Shown: in pieces, positions 1 to 12,895 of the stretch
How positions within the stretch are numbered: position 1 is the first letter of the stretch
Layout of the letters: the number at the start of each line of letters is the position of its first letter
Assembly (NCBI GenBank): GCA_018881555.1
Contig: JACAXG010000065.1
Span: 1,892,863-1,956,862 of the forward strand
From: Amblyornis subalaris
Taxonomy: Eukaryota > Chordata > Aves > Passeriformes > Ptilonorhynchidae
DNA: 64,000 bases
Direction of reading: 5' to 3'
Program-made: the position numbers and the translations under genes
Notes under the pieces: generated by a model
Seen by the model: only the letters and a program-made list of their open reading frames with translations
What the model was told of the DNA's origin: nothing
Databases searched by the model: none

Positions 1-487
1 ACTTTAAAATTGTCTACAAAGCATATATTCAAATGCTTATAAGAGAAGCAATAGTGAAAACATGATAAAAGGAAAGGTAGTATATATATAAGAATCAACC
101 ACAGTTAGAAATGAAAACAATTTCTTTTGCTATACTGGAAAAGAATCTGGGAATTTGGTCCAAAACATTTACTGCAAAAGATAATTTAGGGTGGAGAAAA
201 ATATAACAAAACTGTCTCCCCAATCAATTATTGAGGTTTTTAACTCCCCAAATCAGTTAAAATAATAGAATAATTTGTGAAGGCATTTACATTACGAAAT
301 TCATAAACATGGGAATTGTGGCTTATATGTTTCCCAAATGCTTCTAAACTTAAAACTCTCTCAGAAGTAAATTATGTTTAGGGCATGCTGCCAGTTGTGT
401 TGATCCCAGTGACCTAGTCTTAGAACTGGGAGCAAAATGGCCATCAGTGGTCTCATGCAAACTAAGTATGATGCTAGATNTATCATG
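1..487. other. AT-rich non-coding DNA, left edge
   Basis: No exon-like segment, RNA gene or repeat is recognisable before the first CR1 piece. Positions 370-487 contain one N at 480 and run into the CR1 tail; they may be older CR1 sequence, but I cannot align them by eye. Confidence 0.5.
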
Positions 488-683
488 ATGCAAGAGGATC
501 AACACCGGAACAGGCTTCCTAGAGAGATGGCTGGTGCCCCCAGCCCGTCAGAGTCTAAGAGGAATTTGGATAATGCCCTTCATAACATNCTTTAATTCTT
601 GGTCAGCCCTGAAGTGGTCAGGCAGTTGGACCAGATAATCACTGTAGANNCCTTCCAACTGAAAATACTCTATTCCATTCTAG
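488..683 (+). mobile_element. CR1 LINE, 3'-terminal fragment
   Basis: The segment carries the hallmarks of a CR1 3' end in + orientation: GAACAGGCTTCCTAGAGAGATGG near 508, TTGGACCAGATAATC near 627, then CCTTCCAACT and an ATTCCATTCT tail. It is about 0.2 kb, so the copy is heavily 5'-truncated, as is usual for CR1. It is diverged from a clean CR1 consensus and contains Ns at 589 and 649-650. It carries no open reading frame. Orientation is clear; the 5' boundary is approximate. Confidence 0.8.
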
Positions 684-2259
684 AAGTAGCACCTCTGCAG
701 AGGTAACTGAATTCACTCCTTGCACACTGTGTCCATCTCTTCACATAGTAAGCACTTACTTTTTACTTGAGGACACAGATGAACTTTTGAAAAGGACAGT
801 CGGAACATCTGATGGCATTCAATGGGACTGATATCTGTTGACAGGCTGAAGGTCCTGAATCACAGCTTCGATTAATTGGTATCATTAGTGTACTCTGAAA
901 CCCAGCAGACCTTAACCTATACTTACCAAGTATAAACCTTGGTCTTCACTGATCTCAGAACTACTGAAATTCTACAGCCTCAATCATTCAGAAGTAGATG
1001 CTTTTTGCTGCCAGATCCTTCTGAATCTAACAGAAGCTGGAGCCCAGCTAGCACTGAACTACACTTGACTTTTGCAGCTTCAAGTTCAGCATTGCATTGA
1101 TGCAGTCTAAGGTAAAGATCATTATTAGATGTCTTTTTGTTTACACTATATTGTCAAATTTATGTGCATCCTTTGCTGATTTCCAAGCTCATCTGCAATG
1201 TAAGCATTCTTAATACGACTGTGTAAACAAGTGTCTGAATGGACCTAAGAACTACAGCTCAAGGAACACTGTAAACAGATCCAAAACTATTTAGTGGAGA
1301 GTTGTCTCCGGTGTATCTATACCGCTCTGCTACCGCGAACAGTTTAAATACCATTTGATTTCACTGCAAACAGGAACTAGACTGTTATCTAGCAAAGTGG
1401 CTACACTGATGTACAAAATCTAACACCTCAGGGTACAAAAGAAAAAGACCATTCAGTGCCTAAACTAGCTGAAGTTGATATCCAACCTCCAGCCTGAAAA
1501 AGTACAGAACAATACTGGAAGCCTAAGAACAGAAATACCAATTCCTTTCTTTTATCTCTTCAAGGTCTTCTATTTTACTACCTGAAAACGCAACCTGCCT
1601 GCCCGCAATTATATATCAAATTCTACTTGAATGCAGTAAGCATCACATTCCCACAATGATTGATGACAGATGTCCAATCACGTTCTTGTTACTGGGTGGG
1701 ATCAGCAAAGCAGCTGCCAAAGGCCATAGGCAAAACCAAAGGAAAGAACAATGCAAATTCACAATTAGGGAGTCTCTGGAGTGTGGGAGGAGAATGATTT
1801 TGGCATCTGCAGATTATTGCAAACCTGGTTTTATTTAAGAGAGAAAAAAAGCCTTATGCACTTTCAAGTTTCTGACCAATTTTTTTGTCCCATAACCATT
1901 CTTTAGAACCCATAGGTCACTGTATCAGCTATCATATGTTTCCCACGTTAGACAGCCTGGACTTTTCCATCAGCTGCAAGAAACTTTCAACATATCTGGT
2001 ATAGGCTTTTGTCATCAGCTGCTATGAGCCTCTGTGCATAATGACTATCAATTCCTTCCATTGGCTGCTTTGCTCTTTGCAGACCCTAGTGAATCTCTCT
2101 TAGCAACTACAACAGCCTTTCACAATACATAGTTAAATTAACATTTATAGCCAGCATAAACCCTGTGACAAAGAAGAAGTCTCAGTTAGCCCTTCCTCAT
2201 TTTTTCCTCCCTCCCTTCTGTGATGCTGTAAGAGAGACGAATCTAACTGAACACTAGTC

Positions 2260-2278
2260 AAAAAAAAAAAAAAAAAAA
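2260..2278. repeat. A19 homopolymer
   Basis: A run of 19 A residues. The sequence to its left (2,150-2,259) does not look like a retroposed transcript. CR1 elements do not end in poly(A), so this is treated as a simple homopolymer and not a retroposon tail. Confidence 0.85.
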
Positions 2279-2750
2279 GGGAAATCATCAGCTCAATCAG
2301 TCTCTGAACTGGTTGATTTGATACAGAAATAAAACGCTGAAGAGAAAGCAGCATGCTAAGGTTAGGGTCAGGGCGCTTTTTCTTTTTGCAACTGTTGAGG
2401 ATCGTTCCAGCTCAAAATTCTAGCTGCACTATATCCTCAGGCTATGATTCCATAACAGTTAACATTAGCCTAAAATGTCACCCTTGGAGTCCCACTCCCT
2501 TTCTTTGTTTCAGGAAACAAACTAGCAGGAAACTGTTGTTATAAGAGAAAAAAAGACAAGTAAAACACATTTGCTGATTTTCCTTGCCTGAGCTAGCTCA
2601 TCACAAGATCAGATGAGCATCAGTGTCAATAGAACAGACGAAGGGAAAGGGCTGCATCACAATTCCAGGGCCAAAGAAGGCAGGAGTACAAAAGTGCTGA
2701 CACAGCTTGGCTTCAGATGCAACAGAAGTGCTGCTGCTTGTATTTTTCTG

Positions 2751-2765
2751 GTTGTTGTTGTTGTT
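2751..2765. repeat. (GTT)5 microsatellite
   Basis: Five perfect GTT units. Short and of no evident functional significance. Confidence 0.85.
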
Positions 2766-5615
2766 AGAAATTTTATATTGTAACTTCACTGAAGATCTCG
2801 TCTGCTTTAGACTCTGACACCTGTAAAACTGTGAAGAGACCTCAGGGGTATCACCACAAAGCTCTTGGTGAGGTCTACACCTCTTGTAGTTGAGTGGTGA
2901 TGAAATTTAGGTGGAACAATACAAACTGAAAAGATTTTTGAGAAAAATATAATCAAGGTCCACTTTACGAATGAAAAAACATTTTCATAGCTGAATTAAA
3001 AACGGTACACATAACTACATTAAATGGGTATTTACAGAACAATTCATAAATGGAATGCAATTTTCTCTATCAACAAGAAAAAATACCTAAGTAGTCTTTG
3101 ATGCTATGACTAAAATAATGTTTTATCAGAAGAGCTATAAATAGGAATGAGGAAAAAATGGAAGTGAGTAAAAATCAGAATTATTCCATTTAATATTGAA
3201 GAATAATAGCTGAAATATAAGTAAACTTTAACTAATCAAAGAATTCTTTTAAAAATAAACATTCTTAAGAATAAACCATTTAAGATTTTACACATCTGTG
3301 AAGTGATACTGCTTTTTTGCATCTAAGTTATAAAAGAAAGCTGACTGTTAACAATTAATTGTGAGATTTTAACTACCACTTACCTTTGGCTAACATACAG
3401 TAAAAAGAAAATGTCTACCTTGGGTAGTTTTCTGATGATGGTGACGGAATAATTATTCTGCTTCACTGTCATGGTTCAAATCTCAGCGCTCAGGTAAAAA
3501 TTAAAATTAATTTAGGCTACCTTTTCGTTAAATTTAAAATAATACACCTGGTAATTAAGATAACAAACCACTGCAGAATTACATAGAGATTCCTTTTGTT
3601 TAAGCTTTTAGCACCATTTGGAAAAAGCTGGCATTTAAGACATCTGTAGAACAATGCCTACATTTATCTGTTTTGATATTGCAGATTTATTTACACAAAA
3701 CATAGCTGCGTATTCACTAGGAAAAAACTTTGGACATAACCTCTGAAGGTTTTAATGTTAAAGAAAAACATTTATAATTAGATTACCTAATAAAAAAAGA
3801 CAAGGGCAGACGATTAGAAGACTTCAGGTGTTTACATATCCCTATCTACATAAGTTGTTACACATTAATTGACTCTACCTCATAAAAAGTAGTTCAGAAC
3901 ACTAACCAAGAAAGACTATTGTTAAGTAGGAAGGAGGGGGGAAGCTGTACTTTATGAAAAACAGGTATTAATTTTACAATATTGACCTCAAATTTGTCTA
4001 AGAACACATACATGGAAAGTAGACCAAAATCTTGAGAAAATAAATTAGCTTTCATTATCTCCAGAGGAACAAAGACATAAAGTAGAAAATTATCACAAAA
4101 GTATTCAATGTCTGCTGGAGTGCAAAAGATTGACCTTACCTTACAATTTATCAATTCCTATATTAAAATCAAAACAAAATAAAAAACATTGACAACAAGA
4201 TAATTACCAGAAAGTGACCAGTTACAGGAGAAAGAACAGAGTATTGTGAAAAACACCGACTGCAGTCAGAGCAGTACATAGGATTCTCTGAGGTAACTGT
4301 AGGTTTGAATGCACATGCACTTTAGACAAAAGGCCCGATAAGAGCAAAGGCTGAGTCAACAGAGCATAAAGGTCTAATATTGTAAATGACATATAAAAAT
4401 ATATATAATAATAAATACAAAAGGTTGGTGGCTTTATCCCAAATACTTAATAGTTGAATCATATCTGCTACAAAACCAACCTGAAGAAACATTTGGTCAA
4501 CTTTATGTTATCATTAACAGCTTTCCTCAGCAAAAGTGAAAATGACCCATTGTTCGAAGCAAAATGTAGGAATTTGTGGAAGAAAGAGATCTAAAACAAT
4601 AAGGCATTCAAAGCTAACAGGAGACCCGTAAGAATAAAGGTACAAGACTGAAGGTCCAAGAAGAGATAACATCACTCAGTAAATATGCAGCTAGAGCCTT
4701 GTTTTAATAAAATATTCCAAAAAGTTTAGCTCAAAAAAACCCCTAAAGCAACCCCATTCCAAAAGGTTGTGATCTGCCTGTCAGTATTCTGTTTTAGTAC
4801 ATAGAAAGTCTTCCACAGTAAGATTAATATCCTATTTAGCATGCTACAGGAGGATATTAATACCAAAAATAATTGTCTGCTACTCCTTGACTACTAAATT
4901 TGCAGATTAGTCTGTTTTATTTGCCTCTCTGTTTCATGACTCTTTTCTGCATTCAAGTTCATAGGCAAATGTAACCAAACACTAAAACAATTTTCACATG
5001 CTGCTGATGTCTGTGTTACCTAGTTAAAAGAAACTGCATATAATTTCATAATCAAGCGTAGACTCTGGTTCTGTATTGTATTTTGGAACTACATCCACTG
5101 TGTTACTTCACTTTAAGAGAATCCACCAGTTGAAAAAATCGAGATTGATGACTTTACAAGGTTCAGAAATGACAATATTATGTTATTTTTTTCAGTCAAC
5201 TGTTTTAGGAAAGGAAAAGTTCCACATCATTATATCACAGTCTTTTTTGCTACTTGTACAAATTATTTTAACTAACAAGCCTGAATATTTTTTAGTGTTT
5301 TGTTGATACACTCTGCCTAAATTCCATAAAAGAACAGGTCAATTTTAATTTCAAAACAGCATTTTTTAAAAACACAAAAAAATCCTCTCACTTAAAATAA
5401 TCACTGTTGTGAAACATAGGCATTCAAATACATTTATAATATTAAACACAGGATGAAGAATTAAGGATACTATAATAGCAATTGTACCATTTACTAAACA
5501 GTTGCAATACATCTGTGAACTTCTTTATTAACGGATCATTGATAAGAACAAGTAGTTAATGTCATAAACTTAATTTTAAATTCCTAATTTTAAGAAAGCC
5601 AGCTCTCTACTCCTT

Positions 5616-5657
5616 CTGAAAACTGAAAACTAAAAACTGAAAACCAAAAACTGAAAA
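5616..5657. repeat. Heptamer tandem repeat (CTGAAAA)6
   Basis: Six consecutive 7-bp units of the form CYRAAAA: CTGAAAA, CTGAAAA, CTAAAAA, CTGAAAA, CCAAAAA, CTGAAAA. The spacing is exact and substitutions fall at unit positions 2 and 3. It lies in otherwise unique AT-rich DNA. Confidence 0.85.
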
Positions 5658-6649
5658 CCAGTCACCTACTTCAATAAAATACACTGATGTCAGAGCCAGA
5701 AGAGTGAGAATTAGTTCTCTGTGTCCCTTCCTTTCCTCTCACCCTCCTTATAAGCTTTTGTTTCCACACTGGTTGTGAACATCTATCAATGCTCTCCAAC
5801 AAACAGTACTAAGCACTTGCAACCTCAGTATCCGGGTACCTTTATGCATAAAATATGCACGAAGAATATGGTAAATAATTATTTAAATGCATCAAAAATA
5901 TTTATATTTTTATGTGTTTCTTGGACATTATGACAATGCACTGTATTCACCCAGCTCAGCACACAAGTTGACAGACAAGTCCCCTCAGACTATATGTTTG
6001 CTAAGAAAATCTAAATCTGAATACTAGACAATGGCAATGCTGTTGTTCCATCATTTAATAACTTAAATATTTCAATTGATGATTTTTAACCTCACAAATT
6101 CTATTATTTCACATAAAAATAAATTCAAATAAAATTAGTCTTCAGATATCAGTTTCTCTCCAAAGTACTTCTTATTGCTTTTTTATACAGCAGCTTGTAG
6201 ACAAACTTATTACTCATCTCTTTCATGAAAGTAAGTACAGAAAAAATGTAGTGGTCCTCATATGGAGGTTTTTATTTTATAATATCCTGTTTTATTTCAA
6301 AATCCAGAATCATGTTCTAGCAGAATAGTAGTCTTTTTCATAAACAGAATTTATATCAAAACATTTAATCATATATATACCATTTTACTCATTCAAAATG
6401 TATTCAATAAATAGTCTTGCATGTATTATTCAAAAGATGCAGAATGTTTACCTTCACTGCACAAAGGTCAAATAGAGAAAGTAAAGCATCCTTTTTTTTG
6501 TCACTTTATTTTAATAAGCTCATTAGTATTTAGCTAGAGTGCTGAGAAAAATATGTAGATTTCCCCTGAAGCTGTTTGACATGTTACTATCTTGCTTTAA
6601 CCCATTTTTCTTACCTTCAATTTCTTTCTTAAGTTAGAAGGAGAAAAAC

Positions 6650-7010
6650 CTGTGATTTGCATGTCACGGAATTTTCTAGCGAACTCAAGCAAACTGCATT
6701 TGATCTAGATTTCATTCTGGTTTTGCCTTATCTGGCATGCAACTGGACTACCAAGCAAAAAAAACCCATCTAAATAGACTCCTGATGACAGTCAGACTTA
6801 AGTTCTGCCAAGCGATCGTTAAACTGACCCAAATGACAGGTGTCACAAACACAGCAGCCTTTGCTTTTAAAGCATGTGACTGGACCAAAATGGACTGAAC
6901 ATTTCACCTAAGACAAATTAATGAGAGCAGTAAACAAACACTCAAGAAGTCCCTTAATGATACGTCCAGAGATCTCCAAATTCAGCAAAATCTTTGTTAC
7001 CCTACTCATT
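6650..7010. promoter_or_regulatory. Candidate conserved non-coding element with MEIS/TGIF-type site
   Basis: This segment has more complex composition than its flanks, several CpGs (TTCTAGCGAAC, AAGCGATCG, ATACGTCC), and clustered transcription-factor-like words, including TGACAGGTGTCA at 6,834-6,845 and AAATTAATGAG. There is no coding potential. The call as a regulatory element is inference from texture and the desert setting; no alignment was possible. Confidence 0.35.
6834..6845. promoter_or_regulatory. TGACAGGTGTCA, TGIF/MEIS homodimer-type motif
   Basis: The 12-mer matches the near-palindromic TGACAGSTGTCA site known for TALE homeodomain proteins (TGIF and MEIS families): two TGACA half-sites in inverted orientation. 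The match is seen directly; binding is inferred. Confidence 0.5.
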
Positions 7011-9135
7011 TTTAGTTTGCTCGAGAGAAGCTGTTTTTAATTCAACAAATATATTTGTTCTTTTTTTTCTTTATGGAGTCACAAAACAAAATTGTTTCAT
7101 TTGGAACAAACACAATATTTCAAAGACATTGGGAAGAGATTCTAAACTCTTATAGAGTTATTCATTGGGTACAATTCTTATCTGAGATGTTGGAGATTTG
7201 TTTCAAATTCTCTCCTCTGCAGCGGAAGTAGGGATGTGTCCCATATCACCTCAGATCTCTTAGATTGTCACACACATCTATAGAGAGAATTCTGTGTGTT
7301 CTCAGCTAACTTATATTGACTCTGTTTTCATACAAAGGCACATGAAGACATCTCACTCATTAAGGGAGTACGTAAGTATCAGATCTCTTATATGTGTTTT
7401 TATTTATGTATACATCTAAGTTAAGCTGCCTCAAGCAGTGGAATATGAGGAGAATGAGCTGTTTGGAAATTCTTTTTGAATCAGGATTCTGGGCAAAGAT
7501 GAGAAGGATCTGAGACCTCATTCACAGCATACATTTAAATGTTCCCTTCTTTCTTGAAAAGCATGCTAACATCCCTTGATTTCTTTGTTGCAGTTGTATA
7601 AACTCCTAGGAATACTTGCACACAAAGTTATCTCTACTTGGCAAATTCTGGTGTCTTCCTGAGAGGTGAGCTGAAATTCCCCAAAAGAGAATGGAATCTC
7701 CAAGTTCCATATTTTAGTTGCATGACATGAAACCATCTATTTAGCCTCAGTTACTAAAAGGAAAAGGGTAAACACTCCTCAAAAAATAACTCCAAAAATT
7801 CACACAGTTAACTGAGCAGTCTTGATATTACCAGAAACAACTTTTTAGCAATTTNCAGCAGATCTATCATTCATTAGAATATTCTTGCCCAGTTCTAATA
7901 TTCAGCAGAACTATATTCTCAGGCTAGCACTTACTTCTTAGTATCTGGATCATCAATAATTGCATGAAGAAGTGACAGTTTTACATGATATCTTGCATAT
8001 CCAACTACAAGCTTTTATGCAGTTTATACATAAATGCTTCCAAATCTAGCTTAACATTAAAGTCTTGTTTAATCACTCTTTATCTTTGTTCTAGCTTTCA
8101 TATAATATCATGCCAATTATTTTAAAGTAGTGTTTAACAAGTTATCTTCTGAGTTCTATTTCAAACTGTTTAGCGTAGCTAATACATGGTGTCAAATAGT
8201 TAACAGCAGCTGCAGGTAACATGCACTGCTTCTATCTACTTAATGCCCTGGATTAGAAAGCAAAATAAAAACTCCCTTTTTTTTCTGAAGAAAGTTTTAT
8301 TTAGAAACTAGTCCATACTCATAAACATGTACCTAGAAAAATGCAGAACTGATTTAATTCTCTTCATATGTCAGTCTGTGACCTCCAGATCTAGTCCCTG
8401 CCCACTGATGTGTATGGGTCTTACTTGGCAGTAGCAGACTGAAGCTATTTGTGTTAGGGCTTCATGTTAGAAGTAGTGTTTCATATGAGCAGTCCTTCGG
8501 CCTGTGGGGTCCTAATTATACTTGAGATCCTGAGTGCGATATAGTCCAATATTAATAGCATTTGCCAGTACGCCATTAAAAAAATCCCTTCCTCCAGGCA
8601 GATTCAACAGAGAAGCAAAGAACCAGTTGAGTATAAAGATTAAAGTAGTTGGTCTTTTCAGGAGGTCATTAAGACAATGAGAAGACTGTTAAACTCATCA
8701 CAGTTTGAAATCATAGAAGGCCAAAATTTGAACTAGTTTCCAAAGCATCAGCTTTTGACCCACAATAAATACACTTGAAAAAGGATATGTTATATTGCAG
8801 TTAATCCTCTAAGTGCTGTATTTGCTTATAAGGCAATCTGATTAAATTTATGATAAGATGGTAGTGCTAGGTTAACTGAAGGAAAGACACTAGATATTAA
8901 GACCCTGTATAAAACAATCTGTGAGAGTATAGGGAAGTGGGGAAAAATCGCCAAATTAAATAACTTATACCTAAGAATAATTTCTGATCTGAATTACCAT
9001 TGACAATTGTACTCCACATTCCAGGGTAATTTTGAGGGCAATTATGAGGGATTCATTAAGAGATACAAAAAACTAATATTTTTCTTTAAACAGTTTTCTT
9101 CTCAGATATTCTTGTTTCCACATGACCTTTACAGT

Positions 9136-9716
9136 TGTGCTGGTTTTGGCTGGGGTAGAGTTAACTTTCTTCACAGTAGCTAGTACAGATTTGTGCTGAG
9201 CACAGGCTTGATAATGTAGTTTTTGTTACTGCTAAGCAGGGCTTACACAGAGCCAAGGCCTTTTCTGTTTCTTTGTACTGCCACACTGGTGAGGAAGCTG
9301 GGGGTGCATGGGAGGTTGGGAGGAGACACAGCCAGGACAGGTGACCCCGACTGACCAAAGGGATGTCCTAGACCATGTGACATCATGCTCAGTATATAAA
9401 GCGAGCAGAAGAAGGAGGAAAGGGGGTATATGTGCAGTGATGGTGTTTGTCTTCCCAAGTAACCACTATATGTCCTGTCCTTCTGCTCTCCTCGAGATGG
9501 CTGAACACCTGCCTGCCCATGGGAAGCACTGAATTAATTCTTTGTTTTGTTTTGCTTATGTGTGTATGGCTTTTGGTTTCCCTATTAAACTGTCTTCATC
9601 CAAACTCACAAGTTTTCCAGCTTTTACCCTTCTGATTCTCTCCCCAATCCTGCTGGTGGGGGAGTGAGCAAGTAGCTGTGTGGAGCTTGATTGCTAGCTG
9701 GGGTGAAACCATGACA
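9136..9716 (+). mobile_element. Solo LTR of an avian endogenous retrovirus
   Basis: The 581-bp element starts TGTGCTGGTTTTGGCTGGGG and ends AGCTGGGGTGAAACCATGACA, the termini of a widespread avian ERV LTR family, with TG...CA ends. In + orientation the internal order is right for an LTR: a TATA box (TATATAAA, 9,393-9,400), then an ATTAAA polyadenylation signal (9,584-9,589) about 190 bp on, then a U5-like end with AGTTTTCCAGCTTTTACCCTTCTGATTCTCTC and a GGGGGAGTGAGC segment. No internal retroviral genes flank it, so it is a solo LTR left by recombination. The 5-bp flanks (ACAGT and AAAGC) match at only three positions, so the target duplication has decayed or the boundary is off by a base or two. 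The ERV class is not assigned with certainty. Confidence 0.85.
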
Positions 9717-10439
9717 AAAGCAATAAAGGAATCATTGTCAGAAACAGACAGCAATATTGGATGTGTTAGAAAACCTTGTTCAAGAGGATTCAGGTTCAGT
9801 AAGTTAATTGAAATCAATACAGATTCAGTTTTCTACCAGAAATGAGCCCTACATGGACAATTATGAAATTAACTAAAATTAATCCCTTGTCTTCTGGAAC
9901 TACTGTTAATTGGGATCAAAGTTTGACTTATTGTCCAACAAGCAACTTTTCTATAAAATCTGTATTAAAATGCATTAATAAATCAGTAATAGAGTTTAAA
10001 ATCCAGCAGTATTAATGGAATAAATAGGGTCATTAGTTTGACTATCACCTACAAGTGGTACTTGATACATACACCACAAATACACAAACATACTGGTTTT
10101 TTGCTTCTATAATATATGTAAAGCATCATACTATAGTAACTGCATTAATGATGGTATCATCAGTTGATAATCTCTCACTTTCAGTGAGATTTTGTGCTTA
10201 TTAATGTTGCCTGTAGAAATTTTTCAGTGAAAGGAGTATCTCACAACAATTCAATACAACAGCATACATTTTCTCAAGGATTTAGTAATTAAAACATAAC
10301 CCCAGTTTTTTATTGTCTTCAGTAGAGCTCAGTAAAGAAACCCAAACTGCTACACTGCTTTTGCATTAAAATAAACCTTGTACAGACAATATAAAATAAA
10401 TTTCATACCAGTAAAAAAACTTGGTTCGGAGACTTAACA

Positions 10440-11070
10440 AAAGCTTTCCTGCATGAGGACTATTATGTTTGAATGGTAATCGTACACAGCTAGTGTTTTC
10501 TTAATGTCCTGGGGAGCCTGATCATTGTAAATTACCTGTGACATCTCATTAATCCTCTTTTTCCTCACAAACGCATAATTAATGGTAACATTGACAATAA
10601 TACACAAATTAGCTAAGTGACGCTTTATGGTGTTGGTTTTGATTAACGTCAGGAACCCAAAAATGACATTAATGTAATGCAGATCCCAAAAGGCAACCCG
10701 CACTTTGACCTCAGACATACATTTTGTTTGCACCATCACAAAGATTAATCCTTCCCTGGATGAAGACAAGACAAAACTCTGGCCACTGGCATTGCGTGCT
10801 GGGCTGTCGCTGAAAAACAAACTGCCTCAATTGCATTTGTTTAAGAAGGAAATCTTAATGCATAGAAAACAACGGCTTAGTGTCATTTTCTATTGTCTTG
10901 TTAGGACAAAGATAAATGAGCTACTGTCATGATTTAGATCAACTGCTTCTCTGCTAACTTCTATTATTTGCTTATTTATGGACTAGTGTTTAATTAAAAG
11001 CATACCTAGATACAGAACTGCACAATAAATTAAAAATGCTTTTTCACGTAATATGTGCTTATTTAGGGGA
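10440..11070. promoter_or_regulatory. Candidate conserved non-coding element
   Basis: Dense with homeodomain-type words: CTCATTAATCC, CATAATTAATGG, AAATTAGC, TTGATTAACG, ACATTAATGTAATGCAG, and near 10,994 GTTTAATTAAAAG. It also has several CpGs in an otherwise CpG-poor desert (GTGACGCTTT, AACGTCAGG, AACCCGCAC, ATTGCGTGC). A 128-codon minus-strand open frame overlaps it but lacks any domain signal and is probably chance. Purpose is inferred from sequence texture only. Confidence 0.35.
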
Positions 11071-12479
11071 TCAACTTGTGTTTAAACTATCCACATGCTC
11101 TGGTAGACACAATACTGATGTTATAGGTACAAACAGATAGTGGAAGACTACTAAAATGAAGCAATATCTTTATCCTAGCTTGAACTAACAGGATCAAAGG
11201 TACAATTTATCCCACTAAGTAAAATAAGAAAGAAAAAAAAAAAAACCACCAAAAAACCCCCCAACTGTTGTCACAATATATACTCATTTTTTTCAGAAGA
11301 TATATTTGTACATATATGTATAACTGAAGGTATCTGGCTCAAAACAGTGAAAAGATCCATTCCCCAATTTTAAAGCACTGTTTGCAGCTACCTCACCACC
11401 TGAGAAATTAAGGTTAATTATGATTATATACTCAGATACTCCTTCCAATAATATCATAAATTTTGCTCACCTTACAGAATGTACAAGACCACAAAAAGGC
11501 CACTACTATTTTGAAAAGCATAGCAGTCTAGATTTCCTCTAATAAAGGATATTCTCTCATCACTTGTCTCTCATTATACATTTTCTTGAAAAAACTTATC
11601 TGTAAAAAGCAATGACTGATTTAGTTAAAGTTAACATTTTTACATACATCAGATTTTGTTAGTAAAAAAACCATAACCAGACTCTTGTAAAAAGTGTGGA
11701 ATATTATTTATATTTCCCATTGCAATAAAATACAAGATTGTCTTCAATTAATGTGATAATTTTCTTTATTATCTCCAGTTTTGTACTGGTTCATTCATAT
11801 ATGCAGATGAATAGGTGTGGGTTTATCCTGAACTTTCCAGGAAGGAAGAAGTAAAAATTATACCATACTGTAAATCCCCAAAAGATTTTAACACCACAAA
11901 TATAAACAGAAAATTGTAGTTCAAAACTGAATAATCAAAGATGAACTAGGTAGATAAAACCTTTCAAACACCTTTAATGTTCTGATTATAATAATATGTA
12001 TATAATATAATTAACAAATAGATTTTCAACCTTTTAGCTTTCAAATGTCTTATCAGCTGATCCTCACTGCTGTAATTAAAACTGTAATGGATACTTGAAA
12101 TAACTTGTGTAGCTTGTCAGCATTATTTTTAAGTTTCATTTCTCAGTATAAATTTTAAAGCTTTTTCTTTTTGCAAAATACACAAAACTTTCTCCAACTC
12201 GCAAATATGTTTTAAAGCACTGTGGAATTTAAGGGGCAAAAGGGAATCCCACAGAGGCCATATATTTACTCTAAGTAACCAAGACATAAATCCAGATTAC
12301 TGCAATAAATTATTTCTATTATTTGAACAGAGTAAGTACAGTATCACATTTGAAAGACATTTGAGTTTAATTCATATCTTAAAATTGACAAAGATAGACA
12401 ATCTCAGCTACACCGACTGAAATGTACTGATGAATATGGGATATACAAGCTAGACCCAGGAGCAGAGACAAATCTGTTC

Positions 12480-12895
12480 TTTATATCATCATTGTGGCAT
12501 AAGGTCATTCAAAATGTAATTGTACTTCTTTGTAAAACATAAAAAATTGTCTGGTTGGAGCTGCAAATTTTAAATGGCTTTGTCTGTGCAGTAATTCTTT
12601 ATCAGCTAGTATGAACCTAGTAATTCTTTGTTTCATACACAGTTTGCTGGCAGACTACAGTAACCATTTGCTACTTTTACTTTGCTGACTTAATATTCAG
12701 CCAGATACAAAAAACCCTCCTAAATATATGTTTGGAAAGAAACCAGCCCACTTTTAACCCTCCCAAGTTATCTCCATTTCCTCTTCACCACAGATATGAT
12801 TAATATTACCCTATTAGCCTGCGTCATTTTATTCTTTCAATTTCGTGCCAGCCTTGTAGAAAGCAATCTGTCAAGAGATACATTTATATAAATTA
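12480..12895. promoter_or_regulatory. Candidate conserved non-coding element (weak)
   Basis: Moderately complex sequence with repeated AGTAATTCTTT words (about 12,591 and 12,620), GATTAATATTACC near 12,798 and AGCCTGCGTCATTTTATT near 12,816, followed by a CTGTCA half-site at 12,868. No coding signal. Listed as a low-confidence regulatory candidate because it stands out from its AT-rich surroundings. Confidence 0.22.

Larger units (their letters stand above)
684..9135. other. Gene-desert non-coding stretch
   Basis: This 8.4-kb stretch is AT-rich with no supported gene. Short open frames of 60-86 codons occur, but none has recognisable domains, codon bias or flanking splice sites. It holds an A19 run, a (GTT)5 microsatellite, a heptamer repeat and one conserved-element candidate, each listed separately. 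Confidence 0.6.

Noticed and set aside
2260..2278. A19 run as the tail of a processed pseudogene
   Set aside because: The upstream sequence has no transcript-like or coding content and no flanking duplication was seen.
3465..3495. GGTTCAAATC word resembling a tRNA T-arm
   Set aside because: No matching A box, acceptor stem or cloverleaf can be formed around it.
10434..10820. 128-codon minus-strand frame
   Set aside because: No recognisable family and no splice context. The overlapping sequence looks more like a conserved regulatory element.
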